Shown here one piece after another: positions 1 through 9,313 of a stretch of 64,000 nt of DNA; positions within the stretch are counted from its first letter, which is position 1; each line of letters starts with the position of its first letter. The position numbers and the translations under genes are program-made. The notes below the pieces were generated by a model that saw only the letters and a program-made list of their open reading frames with translations, did no database searches and was not told where the DNA came from. Source of the DNA: Asparagopsis taxiformis (Eukaryota; Rhodophyta; Florideophyceae; Bonnemaisoniales; Bonnemaisoniaceae); the NCBI GenBank assembly GCA_030407315.1, contig JALQPE010001719.1, positions 124,001 through 188,000 on the forward strand, given 5' to 3'.

Positions 1-191
1 CTGTGGACTCGTACAGAGGAACTACAGCGTGCGAAAATTGGTGTTGAATTTACACGTGCATACGATATGAGTTGAGACAACTATCAAGACTGTGCACTCT
101 TGCGATGTTACGTATTATACAGTCGACTTTGATCCACCTGTGACACAGATAGATATACATGTAGCCGCATCGCGTCCTGCTTCAACCTGTA

Positions 192-1791
192 ATGATCCAT
201 ACCACTATGAGTGATACCGGCTTGAAACACTCATTCCTCTCCAATAGATATCAACGCCTACCCCAATCCGAAACTAAACCTCGCCACCCTTCCCACGTCC
301 TTCATTCCACCCTCCCCCAACGAGCCTCCTGGCTCCGAATCTACCTCCTCTGCATCGCCAATTTCGGCATGAGCACCTTCTGGTCTCTCGAATTCGCTCT
401 CACAACCCCCTACTTTTCCAAAGGCCTCCAGGCATCCACCGTTCTCAGCCATGCCGTCTGGATAGTCGGGCCCCTCTCCGGACTAATTGTCGCCCCCATC
501 GTCGGCACCCTCTCCGATCGCTGCACCTCACAATGGGGCCGTCGCAGACCCTTCATACTCGCTGGCATTCTATCAACCATCATCGGCATGCTGCTCTTCT
601 CCCATGCCCGGCAACTCGCTGAAATGATCCACGGCACTTCCGAACAAGCCGCGGAAATTCGCAGGCACAGCAGTATTGTGATTGCGATATTCGCCTTTTC
701 CGTAATGGATCTGGCGATCAACACCACAATGTGGCCGGTGCGCGCTCTGCAGGGCGACTTGGTGCCGCCGAATCAGCAGCACGAGCTGCAGAGCGCGTCG
801 CTTGTGATGGGATCGTTGGGCGATCTGGGGGCGAATTTTCTGGTCAATTCATTTGAGAAGCCGGTAGAGATGGTGCGTGTTTGTTTTTTCATTGTTGCAT
901 TGACGTATTTCTTCACAGTGTCTGTGCTGCTATTCGCCGGAAAGGAAACACCGGTTACGGCTGATGATCCGAATATTCAGCAGGCGCGCGCGCAGTCGTT
1001 GAATTTGTTTGACTATCTGCGTGGATTGCCGTTGTGGATGTGGAGAGTTGGCATGGCATTGGCGTTTGGATTCTTCATGCTGTTTTGCACCATGCCAAAT
1101 ACGTCGAGTTGGGTGGGTTCTTCCGTGATGAAGGGTACGTGTGATGCCGTGACAAGTAGCGAGTATAGTGATATATAAGAATTTTGAGGTCTAACGTAAT
1201 TTTCAATCGGTTGAACAGGTGATCCCAGCGCGCCTGTGAATTCCAAGGAAGCACTGGCGTATGAGAGAGGCGTTCGATTGGCAGGCCGAGCTGGGTTAAT
1301 GCGATCATTTGTACAAATGCTATTCGCAGCGAGCTATCCCTATTTGTTGAGATATGTTACTCCGGGCAAGTTGTTGGGCTTGTGCTATGGACCTTTCTCA
1401 ATACTACTTGTGACACTGAGTCATACATCGAAAGAATCATTAGCAGAGTTTGTGATTGTTATGATGGCGCTTCCACAGGCGGCGCTGTTCACATTGCCAA
1501 TGGGTGTAACTGTTGGACGGTCGAATGAATCGAATCGGGGACGATTCCTAGCAGTTCTAAATTGCTTTGCTGTGATTCCACAGCTGATTGACACCATGTA
1601 CGTGAGGGGCGTTGCCAAGTTGAGGGTAGATGGTGAAGTGAACTAATACATTTTATATGGTAATATTTTCCGAGGACAGGTATACTGGGTATGTGAGCGA
1701 AACATTTGGGGAAGGGAGTGTGATGATGATTGGGGGGTTTTGGGGGATGATAACATGTTTGCAGGGGCTCTATTTTATGGATGGTGGCTGA
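192..1791 (+). CDS. SUT/GPH-type MFS sugar:cation symporter, three exons
   Basis: Joined exons 192-1134, 1219-1597 and 1680-1791 give 477 residues. Both junctions keep frame, and the short last exon supplies a final hydrophobic helix before a TGA at 1789-1791. Repeated hydrophobic helices indicate about 12 membrane segments. Near residue 109 lies the sequence DRCTSQWGRRRPF, which matches the loop 2-3 signature of plant sucrose transporters and the wider glycoside-pentoside-hexuronide symporters. A later WPVRALQGDL stretch corresponds to the conserved block that in plant SUTs follows helix 4. By family it would move a disaccharide or glycoside with protons across the plasma membrane or vacuole; the substrate cannot be read from sequence. 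A second ATG at 207 could also start translation. The two introns are listed separately. Confidence 0.85.
1135..1218 (+). other. Intron 1 of the SUT-like transporter (84 nt)
   Basis: The donor is GTACGT and the acceptor is ACAG. A CTAAC branch-site candidate lies at 1191-1195, 23 nt before the exon. Removing the intron joins the glycine codon across a phase-1 junction and links two halves of one MFS protein. Confidence 0.85.
1598..1679 (+). other. Intron 2 of the SUT-like transporter (82 nt)
   Basis: The donor is GTACGT and the acceptor is ACAG, with ACTAATA at 1642-1648 as the branch-site candidate. Splicing restores a methionine codon (phase 2) and leads into a hydrophobic helix with a clean stop. 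Read-through would end in a short polar tail instead. Confidence 0.8.
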
Positions 1792-2189
1792 AACCAATAA
1801 TGAACAGATAGTTGATGCGATAGGTGTATAGGCTTTAAACTATAGAGGTGTACCGAGTAAGTGAGGACCGAAGACTGGTACAACTTGAAGTTTTGGAAAT
1901 CTGTCACTGAAGTGATGGCACGTGTAGTGCACGTTTCTTTTTATTTTACAAGTCATCCAGAGTATTCCAGAAAAGTCCTTTGTGGTCCATTTTGTCGGGA
2001 CAGGCCCGTTTGGGTTGTATCTCAACGATCTCTACCGCGGCCCATACCGTACATTGCGTCTCAACCACCATTTACCGACGCACGTCTATTAAACCTGCGA
2101 CGTTCGCGACCGACTGCGATTCTCGTCAAGTCGACCAACACAAATTACTAGTTCCCTGTGCCACCTTTTCGTGTAGCATCTTCAACGTC
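1792..2189. other. Intergenic region upstream of the Hsp70 exchange factor gene
   Basis: This 398-bp stretch lies between two co-directional genes. The part from 1980 on stays open in frame with the downstream gene but has no conserved content, so I read it as 5' leader. I see no RNA gene or repeat. Confidence 0.5.
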
Positions 2190-3188
2190 ATGGACAGAGC
2201 ACAACCGATATCACAGGGCACGACTGCTGCGGCTGCCCTGGAAGCGTTACAAAAGCACAAAGGAGAAGAGGAAGCAAAGAATGTTATCGCAGGAAATGAC
2301 CTCACTTCACTAAACAAATTGTTGCAGTGGGGTGCAGCAAACAGTGTGAATCCTGATGAGGATGCAGCCGAATCTTCAAATCCCAAATCCAACCAAGATC
2401 TTGCCAAAGATCGTGAGTGGCTGGACGCCGCATTCCCGGACATGTTTGCCGAGGTGAAGAAACTTGTCGACGTTCTTCAGACGGAAGATCTTGTCGATGC
2501 AGAAAAGGTCGAAGTCCTAATGGGTCTGGAAGAATACTTTGTTGACATGAACTACGCCGTCAACATCGAAAAGCTTGGAGCTCTACAGCCCGTTTTGCAG
2601 TGTACAGAGTCTGAAAACGCACCGGTTCGCGCAGCAGCAATCTGGGTGCTGGGCTCTGCACTGCAATGTGTTCAAGAAGTGAAGGACCTTTTCATGAAGC
2701 GTGACGGTCATATTGTGCTTTCGAGGTGTCTGATGGACGATGATGCAAAGGTGAGAGCCAAGGCAATAATGGCCTCATCAGCGCTGTTGCGTCATTCTCC
2801 GCAGGATATTCAAGAAAAGTTCCGGCTGGCAGGCGGCGAGGCGTCGTTGAGACGCTTGCTGTCCGATGCGCACACACAGGTTAGAAGAAGGGCGCGTTTC
2901 TTCCTGCAGTTTGCACCAGGCACTGGTAATGAGTCGTTTGTGAGAAACTTGCTTGCTGATCGCAATGCTATTGCATTGCTGTCGGATTCCATCGCCAACG
3001 TCGACGTGGATGATGTGGATGACGTTGAAGCTGCAGTTGGTGCAATGAAAGTTTTGGTCGATATGGATAGACAGGGTTTGTTACAAGTGGCGCCTGAATT
3101 GCCTGGTGTCATCGACGAGTTGATCACAAAATGCATGGATCCCGATTCATCAGATAGTTTGAAGGACCTTGCTACCCTGCTTGGTTAG
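2190..3188 (+). CDS. HspBP1/Fes1-type Hsp70 nucleotide exchange factor
   Basis: The protein has 332 residues. An Ala-rich N-terminus leads into LNKLLQWGAANS, the entry typical of Fes1/HspBP1, followed by armadillo-like helical repeats (roughly residues 75-300) with phrases such as RAAAIWVLGSALQ and VRAKAIMASSALLRHSP. Members of this family bind the Hsp70 ATPase lobe in the cytosol and speed ADP release. There is no signal peptide or ER-retention tail, which argues against the ER paralog SIL1. I chose the ATG at 2190, where similarity begins and which has a purine at -3; the frame stays open about 70 codons upstream but looks non-coding. The gene is convergent with the isocitrate dehydrogenase gene, 96 bp apart. 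Confidence 0.87.
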   Translation: MDRAQPISQGTTAAAALEALQKHKGEEEAKNVIAGNDLTSLNKLLQWGAANSVNPDEDAAESSNPKSNQDLAKDREWLDAAFPDMFAEVKKLVDVLQTEDLVDAEKVEVLMGLEEYFVDMNYAVNIEKLGALQPVLQCTESENAPVRAAAIWVLGSALQCVQEVKDLFMKRDGHIVLSRCLMDDDAKVRAKAIMASSALLRHSPQDIQEKFRLAGGEASLRRLLSDAHTQVRRRARFFLQFAPGTGNESFVRNLLADRNAIALLSDSIANVDVDDVDDVEAAVGAMKVLVDMDRQGLLQVAPELPGVIDELITKCMDPDSSDSLKDLATLLG

Positions 3189-3284
3189 TTTTATTGTGTG
3201 TGCCGCTATTACGTAAATTGTACAGAGAAGAAACGTTTCAACGAGACGCTACGTAGAAAATTGTGTTGCAACCATCCAGCGGTG

Positions 3285-4424
3285 TCATTGCGAAACATCC
3301 AATCGTTCAATGATGGCCTTTGTAAACTCGTCTGTCGATGCGGCAGATGCTGTCGGATCGCTAACCACGTCTCTAGTACGAGATTTGGTGTCCCTGAACA
3401 CGCTCATCACAGCATTTTCAATCGCATCAGCATACTGCTCCATTTTCAAGTAACGAAGCATGAGCACGCCTCCGAGAATCGTTGCCGTAGGATTGGCAAT
3501 CTGCTGTCCAGCAATGGAACGACCTGAATGACGGGCCCCCTGCTCGAAGATGGCGCCATGTTCACCGATATTAGCTCCAGGGAACAAGCCAGGGCCGCCC
3601 ACAAGTCCAGCTGCGATATTTGTGACGATGTTTCCGTAAAGATTGGGCAGAATCATCACATCAAACTGCTGCGGACGCGACGCCATTTGCATGCAAGTAT
3701 TATCAACGATCATCGATTCAAACTCGATAAACGGATACTGCTTTGCAACATCGGCACAGCACTCCAGAAACAGACCGTCGGCTGATTTCATAATGTTAGC
3801 CTTGTGGATCGCAGTTACCTTCTTACGATTGTTTGCAATGGCATACTGGAAGGCATACTCTGCAATTCGGCGCGATTTGTGTTCAGTAATAATTTTGAGC
3901 GACTCAACAACGCCTGGAACAGCCGAATGTTCGAGGCCGGAGTATTCGCCCTCTGTGTTCTCGCGAATCATGACAATGTCTACATTTTGATGTCGTGTGT
4001 TGACGCCAGGAACGTTGTAGGCATGAACAATGTTGGCGAATAGGTCAAAGGTCGTGCGAAGCAGGATGTTCATACTGGTCTGTTTGGAGCCGACTGGCGT
4101 GAAATAGGGACCCTTCATTGCGACGCGTGTGTGCATAAAGCTGTCGATGAGCTCCTGAGGCAACTGACCGTCCGGCTGGAGTTCAGTATCAGGTGTAACA
4201 AATTCAATGGGAACATCGGCGGCATCGAATAATTGCATGAGAGAATTGGTCACTTCTTGTCCAATTGTGTGCGGGTCTCCGCGTAGCATTACGACAGGCG
4301 TGATTTTATTCGTAGCACTGGCGAGTGGGAACATGTTTCGTGATGGATCTTTGCTGAGATTTGCATGGCTCCGTGAGAGAAGTTGGGTGGCTGCTCGGCG
4401 GATTGCTGGATAGGTTCGATTCAT
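3285..4424 (-). CDS. Mitochondrial NAD-isocitrate dehydrogenase, regulatory-type subunit
   Basis: The protein has 379 residues. A basic, Ser-rich N-terminus of about 35 residues is consistent with a mitochondrial transit peptide. The isopropylmalate/isocitrate dehydrogenase fold follows, with IRENTEGEYSGLEH, VTAIHKANIMKSADGLF and GGPGLFPGANIG. Several positions follow the regulatory (yeast IDH1-like) rather than catalytic subunits: the conserved ANVRPC segment is ANIVHA here, losing an isocitrate-binding Arg, and NLYGDI is NLYGNI. The enzyme works as an oligomer of catalytic and regulatory subunits in the TCA cycle, so a catalytic partner should lie elsewhere in the genome. The gene shares its upstream region with COG5. 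Confidence 0.87.
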   Translation of the reverse strand: MNRTYPAIRRAATQLLSRSHANLSKDPSRNMFPLASATNKITPVVMLRGDPHTIGQEVTNSLMQLFDAADVPIEFVTPDTELQPDGQLPQELIDSFMHTRVAMKGPYFTPVGSKQTSMNILLRTTFDLFANIVHAYNVPGVNTRHQNVDIVMIRENTEGEYSGLEHSAVPGVVESLKIITEHKSRRIAEYAFQYAIANNRKKVTAIHKANIMKSADGLFLECCADVAKQYPFIEFESMIVDNTCMQMASRPQQFDVMILPNLYGNIVTNIAAGLVGGPGLFPGANIGEHGAIFEQGARHSGRSIAGQQIANPTATILGGVLMLRYLKMEQYADAIENAVMSVFRDTKSRTRDVVSDPTASAASTDEFTKAIIERLDVSQ

Positions 4425-4843
4425 GATGCAGTCTGTGGGAGGGAATTGAAGAACTGGACGGGAGATGGATCGCAGCGATCCGTAACAGCGATCAATCGAT
4501 TGATTAAAGTTGTGCCTAACGTTTGTAGGTTGATAGTACTCAATCCATTGATCTTCGATGAGGAGGATACTTACGGTTACCAGGGGGACGCATGAGTTCG
4601 CTTAAAATAAAAAAATTATTGAAACCATGTCGTACGGTTCAGTAGCCGTCCAAAACAGCATTACAGTCAGGTATCAAACGACTGAATGGTGAAAACTGCA
4701 TTTGGTAGCCGCTATCGAAACTTTCCATTGCATCTCTGAAACGATGGGTACGTAAACCATCGCTGCCAATAAGGCACCAGAATTCATATGCCAACCGTTG
4801 ATCCCTCTGACACCCCCATCATCACCATTCCGACGCATCCAAC
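4425..4843. promoter_or_regulatory. Shared upstream region of the IDH and COG5 genes
   Basis: These 419 bp separate two divergent start codons. No coding frame is convincing and no clear TATA box is seen. It presumably carries both promoters, inferred from arrangement only. Confidence 0.45.
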
Positions 4844-7285
4844 ATGGTCCCGGAAGCGCAGCAAGATGAACCACCAGCACTGGAGAATCTCGTGAGCAGT
4901 CTTCGCGCCGATGCGTCCTTGCGAGTTTTCCTCGATTCCTCCTTCAATCCGCAGTCGCACCTCGGTCAGGCCGTTCGCGAAGACCGCGTATCATCCGCAT
5001 TAGAGGATGCGCAGCGCGCCTCCTCCCTCCTCACAGCCAATGTCAGAAAGGAAGTAATTCGCCGAAAGGAGGCGCTTCTCGCAGAAGTGGAGGCTGTCGA
5101 TGCGCTTGAAAAAGAAGTTCAGACCGTTTCGCAGGGTGTGCAAAATCTAACGTCGGCAACAGCAGCCCTATCAGATGCTTTACAATCCCCTTTCCAACCC
5201 ATGGATGCAGCCATGTGTCGCATGACAAATCTTTGTGCTGCCGCCAATCTCTTACGCGCTGTGGCCAGATTCCGCTTTTGCACATCCCGTCTACAGGATG
5301 CAGGACTGTTTCCCACCATTGGTCCCGCTTCTGCAACCACCCCCGCCAATCTTCCTGCAGCTGCAGAAGCTATTAAAGAACTGGAACAGCTTGCGTCGCT
5401 CTCTGGCCCGACCGCATTGGATAAGGTGGACGGCATTGCCAAGCATATTATCGCTGTGCGCAAGGCTAGTCCGGAGGTTCGAAAGCGTGCGACTGCTATA
5501 TTCAAATCGGGCTTAGCGACGCGTAATCAGATTCATGTGGAAGCTGCCGTCAGCGCATTTGCTTCTTTGAATATTCTGACCGAACGCGTCAATTCAGACG
5601 TTAGTAGACTGTTGCGCGAGACACAAACAGCTATTCACAGAGGACTAGAAGCACCTGCTGGCGCAAATCTTTCCAAGACGAATCCATTACATGCCCGATC
5701 TGATGTCAATCTAGCCTCCGCCACGCCCACAACTGCAAATCTTGATGTGTGGGTGAAGATGGACAAAATGCTCGAGACGGTTGCCGAAGCATGCTGCAAA
5801 GCTATTTTGCTGCAGCAAGTTATGTCTCGAAAGTATTGTGAAGTGTCCCATATGTCTCTATTGCATGACACTATTGCGTCAAATTTCATCGATTCCGTTT
5901 CTCGCACACTGACTGAGCAAGTTACAATCCTTTCACGAACCCGATTGCAACGTCCTGCTGCCGCCTATGTCTTTCTTGCATTGGCAGAGGGTTATCCTCG
6001 CCTCAAATCCTCTCTGATTGAGACAGCCAAACGAGTGAGCACACTTGCGCACGTTTCACCCACCCCTATCACGAAATTGACACCAAAGCTACCCTTGATT
6101 CCCGACTACGACTTTATCCAAGGTTCCCTCTTCAGTGCTGTTGTAGATATCGAGACGCACTACTTGACTGCTTCATTGGAACGTCTCACAGCTACTGTCA
6201 CTTCCTTCTTTGAAGGCGGGAAGCATGCAGGCGAGACTGAGGCGTTAGAATTGGCCAAAATGCTCTCTAGGGAGCTCACAGCTGCGAGAAGTGACAAACA
6301 GCTGTTTCGAACTGCAATCAACAACGTCGCCACTGCACTCCGACTGTATACTAGCCACACTCAGGATCATGCAGCGGCAACTGTTCCAGATGAAGGACCA
6401 CACGGTAGTGCGCTAGGAGAAGCAGAGGAGTGGCATCTGGCTTCAATGTACAATGGCATGGTTGTTCTATCCACATCTGCATCTCGGGTGTTGGGTGAAA
6501 GAGAAGATGGATCAGGGCCGCTACCTGAACCGATCGCCAAGGAAGTGACAGCATTATCACGTTTGTCTGATTTGCTCCTCGATGGTCCGTTTTCGCGATG
6601 CAGAAGTAATATACAAACTGTCATGAAACGGATGCATACCGAGGACCTTGAAAGTGTGGCTAGTGACGATGGGTGTAGTGTATACGTGCTGGACATCGCT
6701 GCTCAATTATCAATGTTTGCCGACGGTATCATTCCAGAACTTGCACGATCACGCTCTCTTGGTACGTCTACGCTGGGATTGGCAACATGGGTGTTGGATT
6801 CTTTTCTGAGAAATGTTGCGCTTGTGTTCCCAGTTCCTGAAGCGGCAAAGATCCGGCTCACTTCGGATATGGCTAGAATTGAGATGGCTGTCGAGAGTCT
6901 TTGTGCAGCGCGTATGTTGGGCAGGAGTTATCATGCATTCCGAGCGCTTCGAACAGCTCTTCTACTACCTACTGAAGCTTTTGTTGAGGCGCAGGAGAAA
7001 TTAGTTCGAGAAATGGCTCCGCTGGGGGCAACTACAGTTGGGCACTTGCTGTTTTCACGATCTATAGATGGGAATTTGCAACATCCACATCGGAGGCAGG
7101 ATATTGCTCCGGACGAATACGTACACTGGCTGGAAACACACTCTGAGGAGGAATCCTGGAAGGCTGTGGAAGAGTCTCTGTCAACATATCGAGAAAACAC
7201 GAAAGTAGAGGACCTGCAGCGGTCTGCTGAATATGAAGCAATAACATCATTTTGTGGAAAACTGCGCCAGTCGCAATTGATGTAA
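4844..7285 (+). CDS. COG5: Conserved oligomeric Golgi complex subunit 5
   Basis: The 813-residue single-exon protein matches COG5 in length and order. The N-terminus has the family pattern in which a short acidic lead is followed by LRVFLDSSFNPQSHLGQAV and a long helical, coiled-coil-like stretch to about residue 110. MTNLCAAANLLRAVARF corresponds to the conserved LARLQVACDLLRRI region of COG5. The rest is helical with no membrane segment, as expected for a peripheral tethering subunit. COG5 belongs to the lobe B subcomplex of the eight-subunit COG tether, which captures retrograde vesicles at the Golgi. The start at 4844 has AAC before the ATG. No other COG subunit is in the window. Confidence 0.83.
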   Translation: MVPEAQQDEPPALENLVSSLRADASLRVFLDSSFNPQSHLGQAVREDRVSSALEDAQRASSLLTANVRKEVIRRKEALLAEVEAVDALEKEVQTVSQGVQNLTSATAALSDALQSPFQPMDAAMCRMTNLCAAANLLRAVARFRFCTSRLQDAGLFPTIGPASATTPANLPAAAEAIKELEQLASLSGPTALDKVDGIAKHIIAVRKASPEVRKRATAIFKSGLATRNQIHVEAAVSAFASLNILTERVNSDVSRLLRETQTAIHRGLEAPAGANLSKTNPLHARSDVNLASATPTTANLDVWVKMDKMLETVAEACCKAILLQQVMSRKYCEVSHMSLLHDTIASNFIDSVSRTLTEQVTILSRTRLQRPAAAYVFLALAEGYPRLKSSLIETAKRVSTLAHVSPTPITKLTPKLPLIPDYDFIQGSLFSAVVDIETHYLTASLERLTATVTSFFEGGKHAGETEALELAKMLSRELTAARSDKQLFRTAINNVATALRLYTSHTQDHAAATVPDEGPHGSALGEAEEWHLASMYNGMVVLSTSASRVLGEREDGSGPLPEPIAKEVTALSRLSDLLLDGPFSRCRSNIQTVMKRMHTEDLESVASDDGCSVYVLDIAAQLSMFADGIIPELARSRSLGTSTLGLATWVLDSFLRNVALVFPVPEAAKIRLTSDMARIEMAVESLCAARMLGRSYHAFRALRTALLLPTEAFVEAQEKLVREMAPLGATTVGHLLFSRSIDGNLQHPHRRQDIAPDEYVHWLETHSEEESWKAVEESLSTYRENTKVEDLQRSAEYEAITSFCGKLRQSQLM

Positions 7286-7463
7286 AAGGTTGGTAGGTAG
7301 TACCCTGTTGATCCGTCCACAAGTCCAAAGCTTCATTGTTCTCATCTTAGCATGGTGGTATCTACATGATGTTACATTTACAATACATGTTCCAAGAGTT
7401 ACTACAACATTGAGCAGCCAAGATGATAGTTATGGACGAAATTCTATTGAACACCAATACACT

Positions 7464-8987
7464 TTAGTGGTCAATGTCAAGCTCAACGATGTGTGGGTTC
7501 GGTTCATGTTCATCGTCTGCCTCCAAGTTGACAACAGGCTGCCAAAGCAAATCTGGCTGGTCTGGAGCATGGCTGATATGGGGTTGGAATTCAGATGATG
7601 ATGGTGACGGCACAGAATGGTCAGACCTTTCAGAACGGATTGATTCTGCATTAACGTCTAGAATGCGGAATGACTTGCGTTCTTTTCGATCCCGCCGTGC
7701 TTTCTGATGCTTCCGCCGCTTGTTATTCTCTTGGTAGCGTTTTGGATGAGGTTGCTCCAAAGATGGAGAAGATTGCTCAAACGACAAACTTTCTTCCATA
7801 CTGTTCAATCCGCGTTTGTTGGCTTTATAGTCTGTTGTGACGACAAATTGTTGTGGTGAGGATGGTTTGGCGGAATTTTGTTGCAGAACCGAGAGATCTA
7901 TATCGAATGTGGCAAGCATTTTTGGGTCCTGTTGAGTAGGATCTGCATCAGACGCTTGTGGTGAAGGAGAATCACGACGCTTCTTGCCATCGAAGCGATA
8001 TTGCGGATCTAATTGGAATGTGGAGGCAAGAGTTGGATACAATTGTGGATCTATTTCGCGGCTGATAAACTCACCAAGTGAAACTGCGGGCTGTGTGTGG
8101 GGGCAATCGGGAGACGACGCGGAACTATCGTCGTCGAGTTTTTTGGCTGCAAGTATATCGCTCTGCAGAGATGTAAATGATATCGGGCGTGTAAGCTCGC
8201 AGTCTGCTTGCTGGGCGATTTGTTCAGCGACTTGCAGCAAATCAGCGCTGCTCGTGTGTAAAAAGGTTTCCATACGGTCCATCTGGACAAGTGAGCGTTT
8301 GAGAAATTCGCAAAGTATAACAGGTCCCGATATTGCAGCCGGTGCGTTCTGCGATTGGACTTTTGGATGATGATTTTGGCTGGCGCCCGAGGTCAATTTA
8401 AAGGTGACCACCTCACCATCTGGGGACGTCATGTGCTCATAAGCCGGTGAGGAGAGTTCAGACGGAGATCCAGGACTGTGCAGCGCCCGTGGGGATGGTG
8501 TTTTGGTGTTTCGCAGGTCAGCCAATGCGGCTCGCAGTTCGCGTCGCTGTTGGGAGATCAAAGTCTCCATAGCTACATATGGCTTAAGCGAGGGCTGTAG
8601 GGACGCAAGAACATCCTGTCTGGCTGAACGTACAGCAGCAGCATGGGTAGGATTCTGACGGGCATACTTCATTTTTGCTCGAGAAAGGATCTGAACGGCC
8701 TCGAGAGGGGTGGGGAAGAGCGGTCGAATGGGCTTGTTGGCCTTGGAGAGAGCGGATGCTCGTTTTCGAATGACATCCGAAGTGCGAGTTGGGCCTGCCC
8801 ATCGTTCACGCTCCTCCAGCGCCAGTGGCTGGGTGATTTCTATGTAAGCTCCATCGTTTGTGTTGTCTGAGGAGAGAGATAGTTCTGACGCGTTGGGGGA
8901 GGGTGGTGGCACGAATGGACGCCAGGATGGTGTAGGGATTTCTGCATGCGGCGCTCGGTCTTTTCGATTTCGTCGTGGCGGAGGCAT
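7464..8987 (-). CDS. Unrecognised Pro/Ser-rich basic protein, probably nuclear
   Basis: I do not recognise this 507-residue protein. It begins with a Pro/Arg-rich stretch (MPPPRRNRKDR), continues with Ser-, Pro- and Gln-rich sequence, and has more ordered helical segments around residues 85-155 (LFPTPLEAVQILSRAKMKYA) and 235-305 (VILCEFLKRSLVQMDRMETF). Near residue 430 lies a dense basic run, KRRKHQKARRDRKERK, that resembles a nuclear localisation signal, followed by an acidic C-terminus. No membrane segment or enzyme motif is visible. The reading frame is open another 54 codons upstream, but that part does not start with ATG, so I use the ATG at 8987; its -3 base is T, unlike the other genes here. 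It is divergent from the site-2 protease gene. Confidence 0.65.
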   Translation of the reverse strand: MPPPRRNRKDRAPHAEIPTPSWRPFVPPPSPNASELSLSSDNTNDGAYIEITQPLALEERERWAGPTRTSDVIRKRASALSKANKPIRPLFPTPLEAVQILSRAKMKYARQNPTHAAAVRSARQDVLASLQPSLKPYVAMETLISQQRRELRAALADLRNTKTPSPRALHSPGSPSELSSPAYEHMTSPDGEVVTFKLTSGASQNHHPKVQSQNAPAAISGPVILCEFLKRSLVQMDRMETFLHTSSADLLQVAEQIAQQADCELTRPISFTSLQSDILAAKKLDDDSSASSPDCPHTQPAVSLGEFISREIDPQLYPTLASTFQLDPQYRFDGKKRRDSPSPQASDADPTQQDPKMLATFDIDLSVLQQNSAKPSSPQQFVVTTDYKANKRGLNSMEESLSFEQSSPSLEQPHPKRYQENNKRRKHQKARRDRKERKSFRILDVNAESIRSERSDHSVPSPSSSEFQPHISHAPDQPDLLWQPVVNLEADDEHEPNPHIVELDIDH

Positions 8988-9313
8988 GGATGGCGGGCTA
9001 GATGGCTTGCTAGACCAAGCAGTAAAGATGAAGATGTCATTCCTGCGGAGGTATAGTTTGATCCGACATTGTCGCAAGTTGTTCGCCACCACTTGTGTAT
9101 ACTGATATAGACGTGGCTTACACTGCAAACAAGTTGTACCGTATACCACGTGTACTACGTGTTCATCGCAAGTGATCCTGCCGGAATTTTGATTGTGTGT
9201 TGTGTGTTGTAATAATTGACATCCAGATACGTACTGTTCCAGTTCGCAAGGTGCAGCGCCTTGTTCAACTCTGCCAATACTCGGCGCCGAGACGCCACTC
9301 CGTTTCCTTCGTC
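8988..9313. promoter_or_regulatory. Divergent upstream region with a G-box and a second ACGT core
   Basis: This 326-bp region separates the unrecognised protein gene from the site-2 protease gene. A CACGTG hexamer at 9147-9152 is followed closely by TACGTG at 9156-9161. Such ACGT cores are bZIP/bHLH sites in plants; a role here is inference. Confidence 0.35.

Noticed and set aside
1980..2189. 70-codon extension upstream of the Hsp70 exchange factor
   Set aside because: It shows no conserved residues or targeting pattern, and the ATG at 2190 is where family similarity starts.
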